Positions 27,563 to 36,064 of a stretch of DNA of 55,658 nucleotides are shown here, piece after piece. Source of the DNA: Saprospiraceae bacterium. GTDB lineage: Bacteria > Bacteroidota > Bacteroidia > Chitinophagales > Saprospiraceae. The first letter of the stretch is position 1. Every line of letters starts with the position of its first letter. The position numbers and the translations under genes are program-made. The stretch spans positions 1-55,658 of the forward strand of contig JANWVR010000115.1 in assembly GCA_025056735.1 (NCBI GenBank), given 5' to 3'. The notes below the pieces were generated by a model, which worked only from the letters and a program-made list of their open reading frames with translations, searched no databases and was not told the origin of the DNA.

Positions 27563-29029
27563 ATGGCCAATTTTTTGAAAAGCAAAAACAAGCGACTCCT
27601 GTACGCCGCAATAGGTGTGCTGGCGGTAGTTATAGTGGCCGCCATCGTTAAAGCACGTCAAACACCGAAAGGGGAAGCAGTTACTTTAGAAAAAGTGCAA
27701 CGGCGCACCATTCGTGAAGTAGTCAGCGCCAGCGGCAAGATCTTTCCGGAAACAGAAGTTAAGATCAGCTCCGATGTATCGGGTGAGGTGATTGCCCTCT
27801 TCGTACGCGAAGGCGACTCTGTAGTAGCGGGCCAGATACTGGCCAAAATTCGACCCGACGAGTATCAAAGTGCCGTAGAGCGCGGCCAGGCAGCTCTCAA
27901 CAGCGCCCAGGCACAGCGCCAGATATCCACGGCCAGCTCTGAAAGCGCTGGCGCACAAATTGAGCAACTGAAAGCAGAAAAGAACCGCGTTGCTGCCCAG
28001 CTGGAAGCTGCCAAAAGCGCGCACCGCCGCAACGAACAGCTGTACCGCGAGGGCGTCATCTCCCAACAAGATTTTGAAAACTCATTTAGCAATCTGCGTG
28101 CCCTGGAAAGCGCCTACGCTGCTGCTGACGCTTCCTTAAAGGCCGCAGAAAAAAACTTTGCCAGCGCCCGTGAAAACATCCGCGTGGCTGAATTCGGCAT
28201 ATCCAGCGCTCAGGCCACCCTCAAAGAATTGCGCACCAGCCTGCAAAAGACCATCGTCGTGGCGCCAGTGAGCGGCATTGTCAGCAAACTCAACATTGAA
28301 AAAGGCGAACGCGTCGTCGGTACCCTCCAGATGGCTGGCACCGAAATGATGCGCATCGCCAACCTGCACTCTATGGAAGTACAGGTAGAGGTGAGCGAAA
28401 ATGATATCCTTAAAGTCTCCGTCGGCGACGAGGCCGATATCGAAGTGGACGCTTATCTGGGGCGCACGTTCAAGGGCAAGGTATCCGAAATCGCCAGCAG
28501 CGCCAGCAATGTGACCAACGCCCTGGGCGCCGCTACTGTCTCTCTAAATACCGACCAGGTAACCAACTTCATTGTCAAAGTGCGCATTGACCCGGCCTCC
28601 TATGCCGATTTAGTGGCTGACGGACGCCAATATCCCTTCCGGCCCGGCATGTCAGCCTCTGTGGATATCTATACAAATACTGTTGAAAATGCCCTGAGCG
28701 TGCCCATCATCGCCGTAACCGCACGCAGCGACGAAGAAACCTCAACGGCCAAATCTACCGCCCAAAAAGAGGAGGAGCAGCGCGATGAAAAAACGCAAAA
28801 TCGTACCAGCGCTGCTACCTCCAAAATTCGCGAGGTCGTCTTTGTGGCCATTGGCGACACCGTGGCCATGCGCGACGTGAAAACGGGTATCCAGGATAAT
28901 GACTACATTGAAATTATTTCCGGCCTACAAGAAGGCGAAGTCGTCGTTACCGGTCCATATAGCGCCATCGCGCGCAAACTCAAATCGGGCAGCCGAATCC
29001 GGGAAGAGAAAACGAAAAATGAAAAATGA
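27563..29029 (+). CDS. HlyD/MacA-type periplasmic adaptor of an efflux system
   Basis: A 488-residue membrane-fusion protein. One N-terminal anchor (LLYAAIGVLAVVIVAAIV) precedes a split biotinyl-lipoyl domain (VSGEVIALFVREGDSVVAGQIL and APVSGIVSKLNIEKGERV), separated by a long coiled-coil hairpin (about residues 105-220), followed by beta-barrel and membrane-proximal domains. The adaptor should bridge TolC and an inner-membrane pump. A low-complexity Thr/Ala/Glu insert lies around 390-420. The expected MacB-type ABC permease is not found downstream, so the pump must be encoded elsewhere or the operon has lost it. Confidence 0.92.
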   Translation: MANFLKSKNKRLLYAAIGVLAVVIVAAIVKARQTPKGEAVTLEKVQRRTIREVVSASGKIFPETEVKISSDVSGEVIALFVREGDSVVAGQILAKIRPDEYQSAVERGQAALNSAQAQRQISTASSESAGAQIEQLKAEKNRVAAQLEAAKSAHRRNEQLYREGVISQQDFENSFSNLRALESAYAAADASLKAAEKNFASARENIRVAEFGISSAQATLKELRTSLQKTIVVAPVSGIVSKLNIEKGERVVGTLQMAGTEMMRIANLHSMEVQVEVSENDILKVSVGDEADIEVDAYLGRTFKGKVSEIASSASNVTNALGAATVSLNTDQVTNFIVKVRIDPASYADLVADGRQYPFRPGMSASVDIYTNTVENALSVPIIAVTARSDEETSTAKSTAQKEEEQRDEKTQNRTSAATSKIREVVFVAIGDTVAMRDVKTGIQDNDYIEIISGLQEGEVVVTGPYSAIARKLKSGSRIREEKTKNEK

Positions 29030-29174
29030 AAAGGGAATAGCACGATATAGGGCTTGTTTGCAAGATGTATTGGATGAGCAGGCGTTTGCTTTCTTGTTCA
29101 TGGGTACTGCCGACCTTTGCAGACAAGAACTTTTTGCTGCCCATGGCGTCTTTCCGACCTTCCCAATGCTGCAC

Positions 29175-29182
29175 TAATTTTG
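29175..29182 (+). promoter_or_regulatory. Candidate -7 promoter box of the 168-residue membrane protein gene
   Basis: TAATTTTG matches TAnnTTTG, 6 bp before the ATG at 29189. Confidence 0.4.
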
Positions 29183-29188
29183 TCTTTC

Positions 29189-29695
29189 ATGGAAGAAAAT
29201 CGTTCTGCCACTTCGGATGCTACGCCGTCTCCAGCCAATGGGCGTTCTTCGCCGGTCTTGCTTTCTTCCAATTGGACGCTTTTCTGGCGCGTGTTTGTGC
29301 CTGTGTTCGGCACGGTATTCCTTAGTGGTTTCTGGCTGCTAATGTGGCTGACACCCGCTGATGAACTTTACCTGTCTTATTCCATCTGGTGGCCCAGAGG
29401 CATATCGCTGGCACTCTGGCTGCTTTGGTTGCTATATGTGCGTTGGTCGCTTTGGCCGCTCAAGCGCATTGATGCTGACGACGCTTATGTGTATGTAACG
29501 AACTACTGGACGACAGCACGCTATCCGTGGACGGATGTAGAGCGCGTCGAAAAGCGCCGCATTGGCGGCCGGCGAGCAGCCCTGCTGCATTTAAAAGGAC
29601 CAGGGTGCTTTGGCCAGCAAATTCGATTCTTACCCGGATCGCATGCTTTTGAGTGGCTACGACAGCGCGGTATCGCATTAGAAAATACTGCCTGA
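29189..29695 (+). CDS. Small membrane protein with PH-like C-terminal region
   Basis: A 168-residue protein of unknown function. Two hydrophobic segments lie at about 27-51 (FVPVFGTVFLSGFWLLMWL) and 62-83 (GISLALWLLWLLYVRW), followed by a soluble region (DDAYVYVTNYWTTARYPWTDVERVEKR) whose pattern resembles bacterial PH-like domains, a weak resemblance. The first 25 residues are polar and Ser/Pro-rich. The ATG at 29189 was chosen because a TAnnTTTG box sits just before it; an in-frame start at 29117 would put that box inside the coding region. It follows the efflux adaptor by 160 bp and probably has its own promoter. Confidence 0.7.
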   Translation: MEENRSATSDATPSPANGRSSPVLLSSNWTLFWRVFVPVFGTVFLSGFWLLMWLTPADELYLSYSIWWPRGISLALWLLWLLYVRWSLWPLKRIDADDAYVYVTNYWTTARYPWTDVERVEKRRIGGRRAALLHLKGPGCFGQQIRFLPGSHAFEWLRQRGIALENTA

Positions 29696-29722
29696 AGACC
29701 TTGCCATTTTCCTGGCATGCGC

Positions 29723-30445
29723 TCAACGACTCGACTCTGCTACCTTTCTGCTTTTCCCGCCCAAATACACCGCCGCACCGCGTACTAACAACCACTGTCC
29801 CAGCAAATAGGTAGCCATGATCGCGGCACTGCTAAAAGCAAACGGATGCCCAAAACGCGCAGCTGCCAGCAGACAATCGGAGAGCAGAAAGAGCATGGCC
29901 CCTGACATTGCCTGCGAAAAAGCCACTTCGCCCAGCCGAAACCGAGCGTGCAACACCGATAACGCCATCCCCACCAGCGCAGCCCCATACACCGCCACGG
30001 GCAATTGCAAACCCTCCGGAATACTCGGCCACAACCAATAAAGAAATCCCACTAAGAAAACCACCAATGCCGCTCCCGACAACGGCGATTGATGTAAAAA
30101 TCCCTTTGATTTTCCAACAGCTGCCAGAAAACCGCCTAAGTAGGAGACCTGAGCGAACAAAAAAGCCAGCAAACCCAACAGAAAAAACAGCTCACCGTGC
30201 ACGCCATGACTAAACAACAACAACATATCACCCAACGTGGAAAACACTAGGGCAGCCAGCAGTGAGCTGCGCAAAAAACGGCCTTTAGCTGACGTAACGC
30301 TCCAAAACCAGAGAGCCAATAATGGCATCAGCCATGGCTTCGTCCAGGCGGATAACGCTGCCACTTTACCCATCTCGGCAACTACGTGGATAAAAGACAG
30401 GGCAGCAAAGACCCAGATGGCGATGGTGCGCAATACGGGTTTCAT
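29723..30445 (-). CDS. YhhN/TMEM86-family lysoplasmalogenase-like membrane protein
   Basis: A 240-residue integral membrane protein with about eight helices. The family motifs are visible: TKPWLMPLLALW near residue 35, STLGDMLLLF near 68 and FLLSDCLLAAARF near 187, with the conserved aspartates of the YhhN/TMEM86 family. Characterised relatives hydrolyse the vinyl-ether bond of lysoplasmalogens. Whether this organism makes plasmalogens cannot be judged here, so another ether-lipid or membrane role is possible. It converges on the 168-residue membrane protein gene, with 27 bp between stops. A near-consensus box (TAATCTTG, minus strand) precedes the start. Confidence 0.85.
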   Translation of the reverse strand: MKPVLRTIAIWVFAALSFIHVVAEMGKVAALSAWTKPWLMPLLALWFWSVTSAKGRFLRSSLLAALVFSTLGDMLLLFSHGVHGELFFLLGLLAFLFAQVSYLGGFLAAVGKSKGFLHQSPLSGAALVVFLVGFLYWLWPSIPEGLQLPVAVYGAALVGMALSVLHARFRLGEVAFSQAMSGAMLFLLSDCLLAAARFGHPFAFSSAAIMATYLLGQWLLVRGAAVYLGGKSRKVAESSR

Positions 30446-30521
30446 CAGGCAAGATTACGGTGATTTTTTTCGTCTGAAAAGATAGAAGGTAGCGCTATAT
30501 TTTTTTCCTTCTTTTGTATCA

Positions 30522-30854
30522 GAGGAGGTGAGTACAGAGGTGTTGCTGATTTTGTTTCGGGCGACGCTTTTGTATGTGCAACAGATGTCGAATTTTTCTA
30601 AGGAGGAGGTTGTGGATTTGATACAGACACTGCTCTCGCCCTACGAGCATGAGGCGAAGAGCACCTATCCGTAGATTTCGGAGGAGGGTTTTGAAAAAGG
30701 TCTCGAAAAAGGCCGTGCAGAAGGCATTGAAATCGACGTTGAAAAGGTTTTACTCGCCTTTTTGAGGAATAATTCTGGTTGGAGTGATGAAAATGTGGCT
30801 GCCGCCTTTGATGTCTCGATGGAAGTAGTGCGGAGAGTGCGGAATTTGCTGTAA
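30522..30854 (+). pseudogene. Broken Rpn-family nuclease, C-terminal remnant
   Basis: One reading frame gives the C-terminal third of an Rpn-like protein. FSKEEVVDLIQTLLSPYEHE leads to a TAG stop at 30672-30674 after STYP, and the same frame then continues ISEEGFEKGLEKGRAEG and ends with a helix-turn-helix-like tail (WSDENVAAAFDVSMEVVRRV) before TAA at 30854. The tail plan matches the intact Rpn gene at 7696-8691. The nuclease core is missing and there is no plausible start, so the gene is both truncated and interrupted. Nothing else coding was found in the 30446-31057 gap. Confidence 0.75.
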
Positions 30855-31057
30855 TCAGTCGGAGTGCCTACCTGGAAAACCACAGCGAAAGCATTGGGCG
30901 TTTCGAGTATAGCGCACAGGAGCTATACCGGCGTGATTGTCCGGGCCCAAGTAGTAGGTTCGGTGTAGGTAATGCGTTTTCCTCGAAAGGCGCATACCCA
31001 TTTCTTCATTTGGGCTTAACAAACGACATTCGCCCCTCAAAAACAGATCGAGCTACT

Positions 31058-31339
31058 ATGGTAATCAACATTCAGAGCATTCGCTTCAAGGCAGACGATC
31101 ATCTGCAGGCGTACGTACAGGAGAAAGTAGGCAAACTGTTCAGCGTCAATGATAAAATTTTGCGAGCTGACGTAAAGATTTCCGAACAAAGCGGAGTTAA
31201 TCGCTACCAATGCGAAATACGATTGGCCGTACCAGGCAACCACCTTATCGCCAAACGCAGCGCAGAAACGCACAAGAAAGCCGTGTATAACGCCGTCAGC
31301 ACTTTATCTCGCCGTCTGCGCGACCAGAAAAAGCGATAA
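31058..31339 (+). CDS. Ribosome hibernation promoting factor (short HPF/RaiA type)
   Basis: A 93-residue protein of the S30AE/HPF family. It has the beta-alpha-beta-beta-beta-alpha pattern and conserved pieces MVINIQSIRFKADDHLQAYVQEKVGKL, with the basic C-terminal helix (HKKAVYNAVSTLSRRLRDQKKR) that contacts rRNA. Such proteins bind the 30S decoding centre in stationary phase and silence or dimerise ribosomes. It is the short form, without the C-terminal dimerisation domain of long HPF. The ATG at 31058 gives the conserved N-terminus; an in-frame ATG at 31010 adds unrelated residues. It lies 170 bp before citrate synthase. Confidence 0.9.
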   Translation: MVINIQSIRFKADDHLQAYVQEKVGKLFSVNDKILRADVKISEQSGVNRYQCEIRLAVPGNHLIAKRSAETHKKAVYNAVSTLSRRLRDQKKR

Positions 31340-31427
31340 AAATATCTGCATGCGGTTCCTTAAACGCTTATCCGGCAAAAATGCCTCTACGTCGAAGCAT
31401 CTGCAGCCGCTCTGGCGCCAAATGTCA

Positions 31428-31435
31428 TAACTTTG
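31428..31435 (+). promoter_or_regulatory. Candidate -7 promoter box of citrate synthase
   Basis: TAACTTTG matches TAnnTTTG, 73 bp upstream of the ATG at 31509. The remainder of 31340-31508 shows no gene. Confidence 0.5.
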
Positions 31436-31508
31436 TGCGTATTGGATTGTTAACCGGCCAAATAGCACCTTATTCCTCATTTTCTGCACTTTTTCCACCA
31501 CATCATTC

Positions 31509-32846
31509 ATGGATCCTTTAAAGCAACTATTTTTTGAGAAATCGCAGGCATCTAAGCAGGAGATCAAGGATATCCTCCAGCAGCATGGCCAGGTCAAGGT
31601 AGACGATGTCTCGATTGACCAGGTATACGGTGGTATGCGCGACATTATATGTATGTTGTGGGAGCCATCGCTATTAGACCCTCAAGAAGGCATTCGCTTC
31701 CGCGGGTTTTCGATACCGGAATTGCGCGAGAAACTACCGAGTGCTCCGAAAGGCAAAGAGCCACTGCCGGAGGGGCTATTCTGGCTACTGCTTGTAGGCG
31801 AGATACCAACGCGCGACGAAGTCAAATGGCTTACTGAGAACTGGGTGCGCCGGTCCAACGTACCTGAGCACGTCTTTCGCACCATAGAGGCCTTGCCCGT
31901 AGATACGCACCCCATGACACAATTGTCGGTAGGTGTCATGGCGATGCAAAACACTAGCGTCTTCGCTCAGCGCTACAACAGTGGCATGAACAAGACAGAA
32001 TACTGGGACGCTACCTACGAAGACGCCATGAACTTAGCGGCCCGCCTGCCACGCATTGCCGCTTACATTTATCGCCGGATCTACCACAACGGAGATGTCG
32101 TGTTGCCCGACATTTCCTTAGACTGGGCCGGCAACTACGCCCACATGCTTGGCTTTGAAGACCCTGGCTTTAAAGAATACATGCGCCTGTTCCTGACCAT
32201 TCACGCCGACCACGAAGGCGGCAATGCCTCGGCGCATACCATGCACTTAGTTGGCTCCACGCTCAGCGACCCCTATCTGTCGCTTAGCGCTGCTTTCAAC
32301 GCTTTGGCCGGCCCGCTGCACGGATTGGCCAATCAGGAGGTTATCCGCTGGATCCTGAAAATGGTGGAAACGCTGGGCACCTCGCGCCCCACGCGCGAGC
32401 AAATCGCGGACTATGTAAAGAGTACGTTAGCCAGTGGGCGCGTCATTCCTGGATACGGACACGCTGTGCTACGCCAGCCCGACCCGCGTTTTATGGCACA
32501 GCGCCAGTTTGCAGAGGACAACGTGCAGGATAGCGACTTAGTCAAAATCGTGTGGAAAATCTTCGATGTTGTGCCGCCCATCCTCGGCAGTCTGGGTAAA
32601 GTACGCAATCCCTGGCCCAACGTGGATGCCCACTCTGGCGCCCTACTGATGCATTACGGTATGAAAGAGCACAATTATTACACGGTGCTTTTCGCCGTTA
32701 GCCGCGCGCTCGGCGTGTTGGCTGCTCAGTGCTGGGCACGCGCGCTAGGTTTGCCGTTAGAGCGGCCAAAATCGGTAACGACGCAGTGGATCAAGGAGTT
32801 TTTGGAGAAAAAAGTAGCAGAAAGCAACGCCGTTCCAGCCAATTAA
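31509..32846 (+). CDS. gltA: Citrate synthase, eukaryotic/mitochondrial-like type
   Basis: A 445-residue citrate synthase, catalysing oxaloacetate + acetyl-CoA to citrate at the entry of the TCA cycle. The catalytic triad is intact: H271 in [12 protein letters not shown]318 in PGYGHAVLR and D373 in NVDAHSG. These numbers nearly equal those of the pig heart enzyme (274, 320, 375). [20 protein letters not shown] and the overall length also follow the mitochondrial form rather than the typical Gram-negative hexameric type. It probably forms a dimer. purE begins 10 bp after the stop, so the two may be co-transcribed. Some Bacteroidota carry this type, but it is less common in bacteria overall. 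Confidence 0.94.
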   Translation: MDPLKQLFFEKSQASKQEIKDILQQHGQVKVDDVSIDQVYGGMRDIICMLWEPSLLDPQEGIRFRGFSIPELREKLPSAPKGKEPLPEGLFWLLLVGEIPTRDEVKWLTENWVRRSNVPEHVFRTIEALPVDTHPMTQLSVGVMAMQNTSVFAQRYNSGMNKTEYWDATYEDAMNLAARLPRIAAYIYRRIYHNGDVVLPDISLDWAGNYAHMLGFEDPGFKEYMRLFLTIHADHEGGNASAHTMHLVGSTLSDPYLSLSAAFNALAGPLHGLANQEVIRWILKMVETLGTSRPTREQIADYVKSTLASGRVIPGYGHAVLRQPDPRFMAQRQFAEDNVQDSDLVKIVWKIFDVVPPILGSLGKVRNPWPNVDAHSGALLMHYGMKEHNYYTVLFAVSRALGVLAAQCWARALGLPLERPKSVTTQWIKEFLEKKVAESNAVPAN

Positions 32847-32856
32847 GGTCCATCCA

Positions 32857-33360
32857 ATGGTAGCCATCATCATGGGGTCTGACTCCGATCTGCCCGTTAT
32901 GCAAAAAGCGGCAGACGCGCTGACGGAACTCGAAGTCCCCTTTGAGATGACTATCGTATCGGCCCACCGCACGCCGGAGCGGATGTTTCGCTTTGCACAA
33001 AGTGCGCACGAGCGCGGCATACGAGTCATCATTGCCGGCGCGGGCGGCGCGGCTCATTTGCCGGGCATGGTAGCAGCCATCTCGCCGTTGCCCGTTATCG
33101 GTGTGCCTGTCAAGTCTTCCAACTCTATTGACGGCTGGGACAGCATTTTATCCATTCTACAAATGCCCGAAGGCGTACCCGTGGCCACCGTAGCGCTCAA
33201 TGCCGCACGCAACGCAGGTATCCTGGCCGCTCAAATGTTGGCCACAGGCGATGCAGCCCTGTTAGGACGCATCCAGGTCTATAAAAAACGACTCGAAGCA
33301 GCCGTACTGGAAAAAGCAGCGCGCATGGAAGGCGACAAGCCGCCGAGAACAGACTCCTGA
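32857..33360 (+). CDS. purE: N5-carboxyaminoimidazole ribonucleotide mutase (PurE class I)
   Basis: A 167-residue class I PurE, which converts N5-CAIR to CAIR in purine biosynthesis. The substrate-binding opening [12 protein letters not shown], the catalytic histidine segment [10 protein letters not shown] and [15 protein letters not shown] are all present, with [19 protein letters not shown] typical of the family. The class I reaction normally requires PurK to make N5-CAIR; purK is not in the window. It lies 10 bp after the citrate synthase stop and may share its promoter. Confidence 0.95.
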   Translation: MVAIIMGSDSDLPVMQKAADALTELEVPFEMTIVSAHRTPERMFRFAQSAHERGIRVIIAGAGGAAHLPGMVAAISPLPVIGVPVKSSNSIDGWDSILSILQMPEGVPVATVALNAARNAGILAAQMLATGDAALLGRIQVYKKRLEAAVLEKAARMEGDKPPRTDS

Positions 33361-33445
33361 CATCTGGGCGACGACAGCGTGCATTTCCTCCCTCGGCACC
33401 TCCGCCTTGCGAAAGAATGCTGCCACTCAACGCGCCTGTTTGATA

Positions 33446-33471
33446 AAAATATGCCCGTTTAGGCATATTTT
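33446..33471. other. Hairpin upstream of comM
   Basis: AAAATATGCC (33446-33455) and GGCATATTTT (33462-33471) form a perfect 10-bp stem with loop CGTTTA. It lies 25 bp before the comM ATG. The second arm ends in four T, which is short for a terminator; it may be a leader hairpin or an operator. Confidence 0.6.
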
Positions 33472-33496
33472 CGCGTCGTTTAGCGACCTTCGCCAC

Positions 33497-35056
33497 ATGC
33501 TTGTCAAAACCTTTGCTGCAGCGGTGCGCGGCGTGGACGCGCAAACCATTACCATCGAGGTGAACACCGGAGGTGCTTTAGGCACTACGGCCGACAAGCC
33601 CGGCTATTTTCTGGTGGGATTGCCCGACAATGCCGTGCGCGAGGGTCAGCAACGCATGGAAGCGGCGCTCAAAAACTCCGGCCTTCGGCTGCCGCGCTAC
33701 AAAACCATTATCAACTTAGCGCCTGCCGATGTGCGCAAGGAAGGATCCGCCTTCGACCTGCCCATTACTATTGGCATGCTGGCGGCCACAGGCGTCATTC
33801 CACCGGACAATTTGGACCAGTTTTTCATCATGGGCGAGCTGTCGTTGGATGGCTCCCTTCGCCCCATCAAAGGCGCGCTGCCCATTGCCATTCAGGCGCG
33901 CAAACAGAAGTTCCGCGGGTTTATTCTACCCAAAACCAATGCCCGTGAGGCAGCTATCGTAGCCGACCTGGAAGTGTATGGGGTGGAGACTCTCAACGAG
34001 GCGATTGACGTGCTGGCCGGCGCCGGGCAGGAGCATTTGGTGAAAGTGAATGCCCGCGAAGAATTTGCTGCCAACCTGAACAATTACGACGTGGACTTCT
34101 CCGACGTGCGCGGGCAGGAAAACATCAAACGCGCCTTAGAACTGGCCGCAGCTGGCGGGCACAACGTCATTCTCATCGGGCCGCCCGGCGCAGGAAAGAC
34201 GATGCTGGCCCGCCGCCTGCCCACCATTCTGCCGCCGTTAACGCTGCACGAAGCCCTGGAAACGACCAAAATACACTCTGTAGCCGGCATTCTTTCGGGT
34301 CAGGCATTAGTAACCACCCGCCCCTTTCGGGCGCCGCACCATACCATCAGTGACGTGGCACTGGTGGGCGGTGGCTCCGATCCGATGCCGGGCGAGATCA
34401 GCATCGCGCACAACGGCGTACTTTTCTTAGATGAACTGCCCGAGTTCAAACGCACCGTGTTGGAGGTGCTGCGCCAGCCTATGGAGGAGCGGCGCGTTAC
34501 CATTAGCCGCGCCAAAGTATCGGTGGACTATCCGGCCAGTTTTATCCTCGTCGCCAGTATGAACCCTTGCCCTTGCGGCTATTACAACCACCCGGAAAAG
34601 GAATGCGTCTGCGCGCCGGGCGTGGTAAAGCGCTATGTTTCTAAAATTTCCGGCCCACTGCTCGACCGCATTGACCTGCACGTGGAAGTAACACCGGTGT
34701 CGTACGACGAGCTAACGGCTGCCGAACGCCCGCGCATCAGCAGCGCCGACATCCGGGAACGGGTGCTGAAGGCGCGCGCCATCCAGGCTGAGCGCTTTAA
34801 GAACACGCCCAGCATCTATTGCAACGCGCAAATGCCCAGCCGCATGGTGCGCGAAGTATGCGCCTTAGACGCGGCAGGCATCGAGCTGCTTAAAACCGCC
34901 ATGGAACGCCTGCAACTCAGTGCCCGCGCCTACGACCGCATTTTGAAGGTAGCACGCACCGCCGCCGATTTGGGCGGTAGCCCGAAAATCCGCTTGGAAG
35001 ACCTCTCTGAAGCCATTCACTACCGCAGCTTAGACCGCGAAGGGTGGGCAGGCTGA
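33497..35056 (+). CDS. comM: YifB/ComM-family AAA+ ATPase (Mg-chelatase-like)
   Basis: A 519-residue AAA+ protein of the YifB/ComM family. An N-terminal Lon-protease-like S5 fold (VNTGGALGTTADKPGYFLVG) precedes the ATPase with Walker A GPPGAGKTMLARRLP and Walker B GVLFLDELPEFKR, then the typical cysteine cluster MNPCPCGYYNHPEKECVC and a C-terminal Mg-chelatase domain. ComM acts as a helicase that extends branch migration during integration of single-stranded DNA in natural transformation, although homologues occur in species not known to be competent. The ATG at 33497 gives the standard N-terminus; an in-frame ATG at 33407 would run through the upstream hairpin. Confidence 0.93.
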   Translation: MLVKTFAAAVRGVDAQTITIEVNTGGALGTTADKPGYFLVGLPDNAVREGQQRMEAALKNSGLRLPRYKTIINLAPADVRKEGSAFDLPITIGMLAATGVIPPDNLDQFFIMGELSLDGSLRPIKGALPIAIQARKQKFRGFILPKTNAREAAIVADLEVYGVETLNEAIDVLAGAGQEHLVKVNAREEFAANLNNYDVDFSDVRGQENIKRALELAAAGGHNVILIGPPGAGKTMLARRLPTILPPLTLHEALETTKIHSVAGILSGQALVTTRPFRAPHHTISDVALVGGGSDPMPGEISIAHNGVLFLDELPEFKRTVLEVLRQPMEERRVTISRAKVSVDYPASFILVASMNPCPCGYYNHPEKECVCAPGVVKRYVSKISGPLLDRIDLHVEVTPVSYDELTAAERPRISSADIRERVLKARAIQAERFKNTPSIYCNAQMPSRMVREVCALDAAGIELLKTAMERLQLSARAYDRILKVARTAADLGGSPKIRLEDLSEAIHYRSLDREGWAG

Positions 35057-35068
35057 ACGGAGCGCCAG

Positions 35069-36022
35069 TTATTTCTTCAGGCCAATTTCGCGCAGGCGTT
35101 CGTCTAAGTACTCGCCAGCGGTGATGGGCGCGTAATGCAACGGGTTGTCGGGCGTTACACACGAGGGCAGGCAATCGAGCCGCATGGCGCTGATGGGGTG
35201 CAGGAAGAATGGAATGCTCAGACGCGGCAAATGCCACTCTTCGCGCGGGGGGTTGACAACGCGGTGGGTGGTGCTCTTCAGGCAGTTGTTGGTCAGACGC
35301 TGGAGCATATCGCCCACGTTGATGACGATTTCGTCGTCTTCAGGCATAATGGGCACCCATTCATTCTGCGAGTTGAGCAACTGCAACCCACCAGCGCTGG
35401 CGCCCACCAGCAAGGTGATTAAGTTGATGTCTTCGTGCTGCTCTGCGCGAATGGCGCTGGCCGGCTCCTGCGTGATGGGCGGGTAGTGAATGGCCCGCAA
35501 AATGGAATTGCCGTAGGTAATGTACGGCTCGAAATAATTGGCTGGCAGGTTTAGGTAAATAGCTATGGCCTCGAGCAATTTAGCGCCTGCGCTCTCGAAG
35601 GCTTGGTACAACTCCCGGCCCAGCCGATGAAATTCAGGCACCTCAGCTACCTCAACATTAGGCGGATACTCCGCTCGCAGCGGATGCCCTTCGGGTACCT
35701 CCTGGCCAATCTGAAAAAACTCCTTCAGATCGGGTGCCTTAGAACGCTTTGCATGCTCTTTGCCAAAAGAGGTGTAGCCGCGCTGGCCGGCCAAGCCCGG
35801 TATTTCGTATTTGCGCTTTACCTCCTCTGGCAGTGCAAAAAAAGCCTTTGACGCCGCGTAGAAGCCGTCCACCAACGACTTGGGTATGCCGTGATTGACC
35901 ACTGCTACAAACCCTACTTCGCGAAACGCGCTGCCCAATGCCGCCACAAACGCCTGACGGTCGGCACTCGTACCGTGCACATAAGCAGATAAGTCCACTG
36001 TGGGAATACCTTTTGCGCTCAT
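35069..36022 (-). CDS. Isopenicillin-N-synthase-like Fe(II)/2-oxoglutarate dioxygenase
   Basis: A 317-residue enzyme of the 2OG-Fe(II) oxygenase superfamily, IPNS branch. Iron ligands are H196 and D198 in EQHEDINLITLL and H253 in KSTTHRVVNP; R267 and S269 in RLSIPFFLHP bind the co-substrate. The N-terminal DIOX_N region (VGFVAVVNHGIPKSLVDGFYAASKAFF) is intact. Relatives oxidise a wide range of small molecules, including amino acids, hormones and secondary metabolites; the substrate cannot be inferred and no biosynthetic cluster is nearby. It converges on comM with 12 bp between stops. A terminator separates it from the lipoprotein gene upstream. Confidence 0.9.
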   Translation of the reverse strand: MSAKGIPTVDLSAYVHGTSADRQAFVAALGSAFREVGFVAVVNHGIPKSLVDGFYAASKAFFALPEEVKRKYEIPGLAGQRGYTSFGKEHAKRSKAPDLKEFFQIGQEVPEGHPLRAEYPPNVEVAEVPEFHRLGRELYQAFESAGAKLLEAIAIYLNLPANYFEPYITYGNSILRAIHYPPITQEPASAIRAEQHEDINLITLLVGASAGGLQLLNSQNEWVPIMPEDDEIVINVGDMLQRLTNNCLKSTTHRVVNPPREEWHLPRLSIPFFLHPISAMRLDCLPSCVTPDNPLHYAPITAGEYLDERLREIGLKK

Positions 36023-36030
36023 AGACTCTG

Positions 36031-36058
36031 AAAAAAATCAGGGTCTCGAAAGGCCCTG
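36031..36058 (-). terminator. Intrinsic terminator of the lipoprotein gene
   Basis: On the minus strand CAGGGCCT-TTCG-AGACCCTG forms an 8-bp stem (one G-T wobble) with a tetraloop, followed by A and seven T (36031-36037). It begins 6 bp after the lipoprotein stop and ends just before the oxygenase ATG at 36022, so the two genes are probably transcribed separately. Confidence 0.8.
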
Positions 36059-36064
36059 GGTGAA

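Noticed and set aside
31340-31508. Possible tRNA or small RNA before citrate synthase
   Set aside because: No cloverleaf or CCA-like end could be formed; it holds a promoter box only.
34676-34690. CACGTG in comM as a parS site
   Set aside because: The surrounding bases (CTGCACGTGGAAG) lack the GTT/AAC arms.
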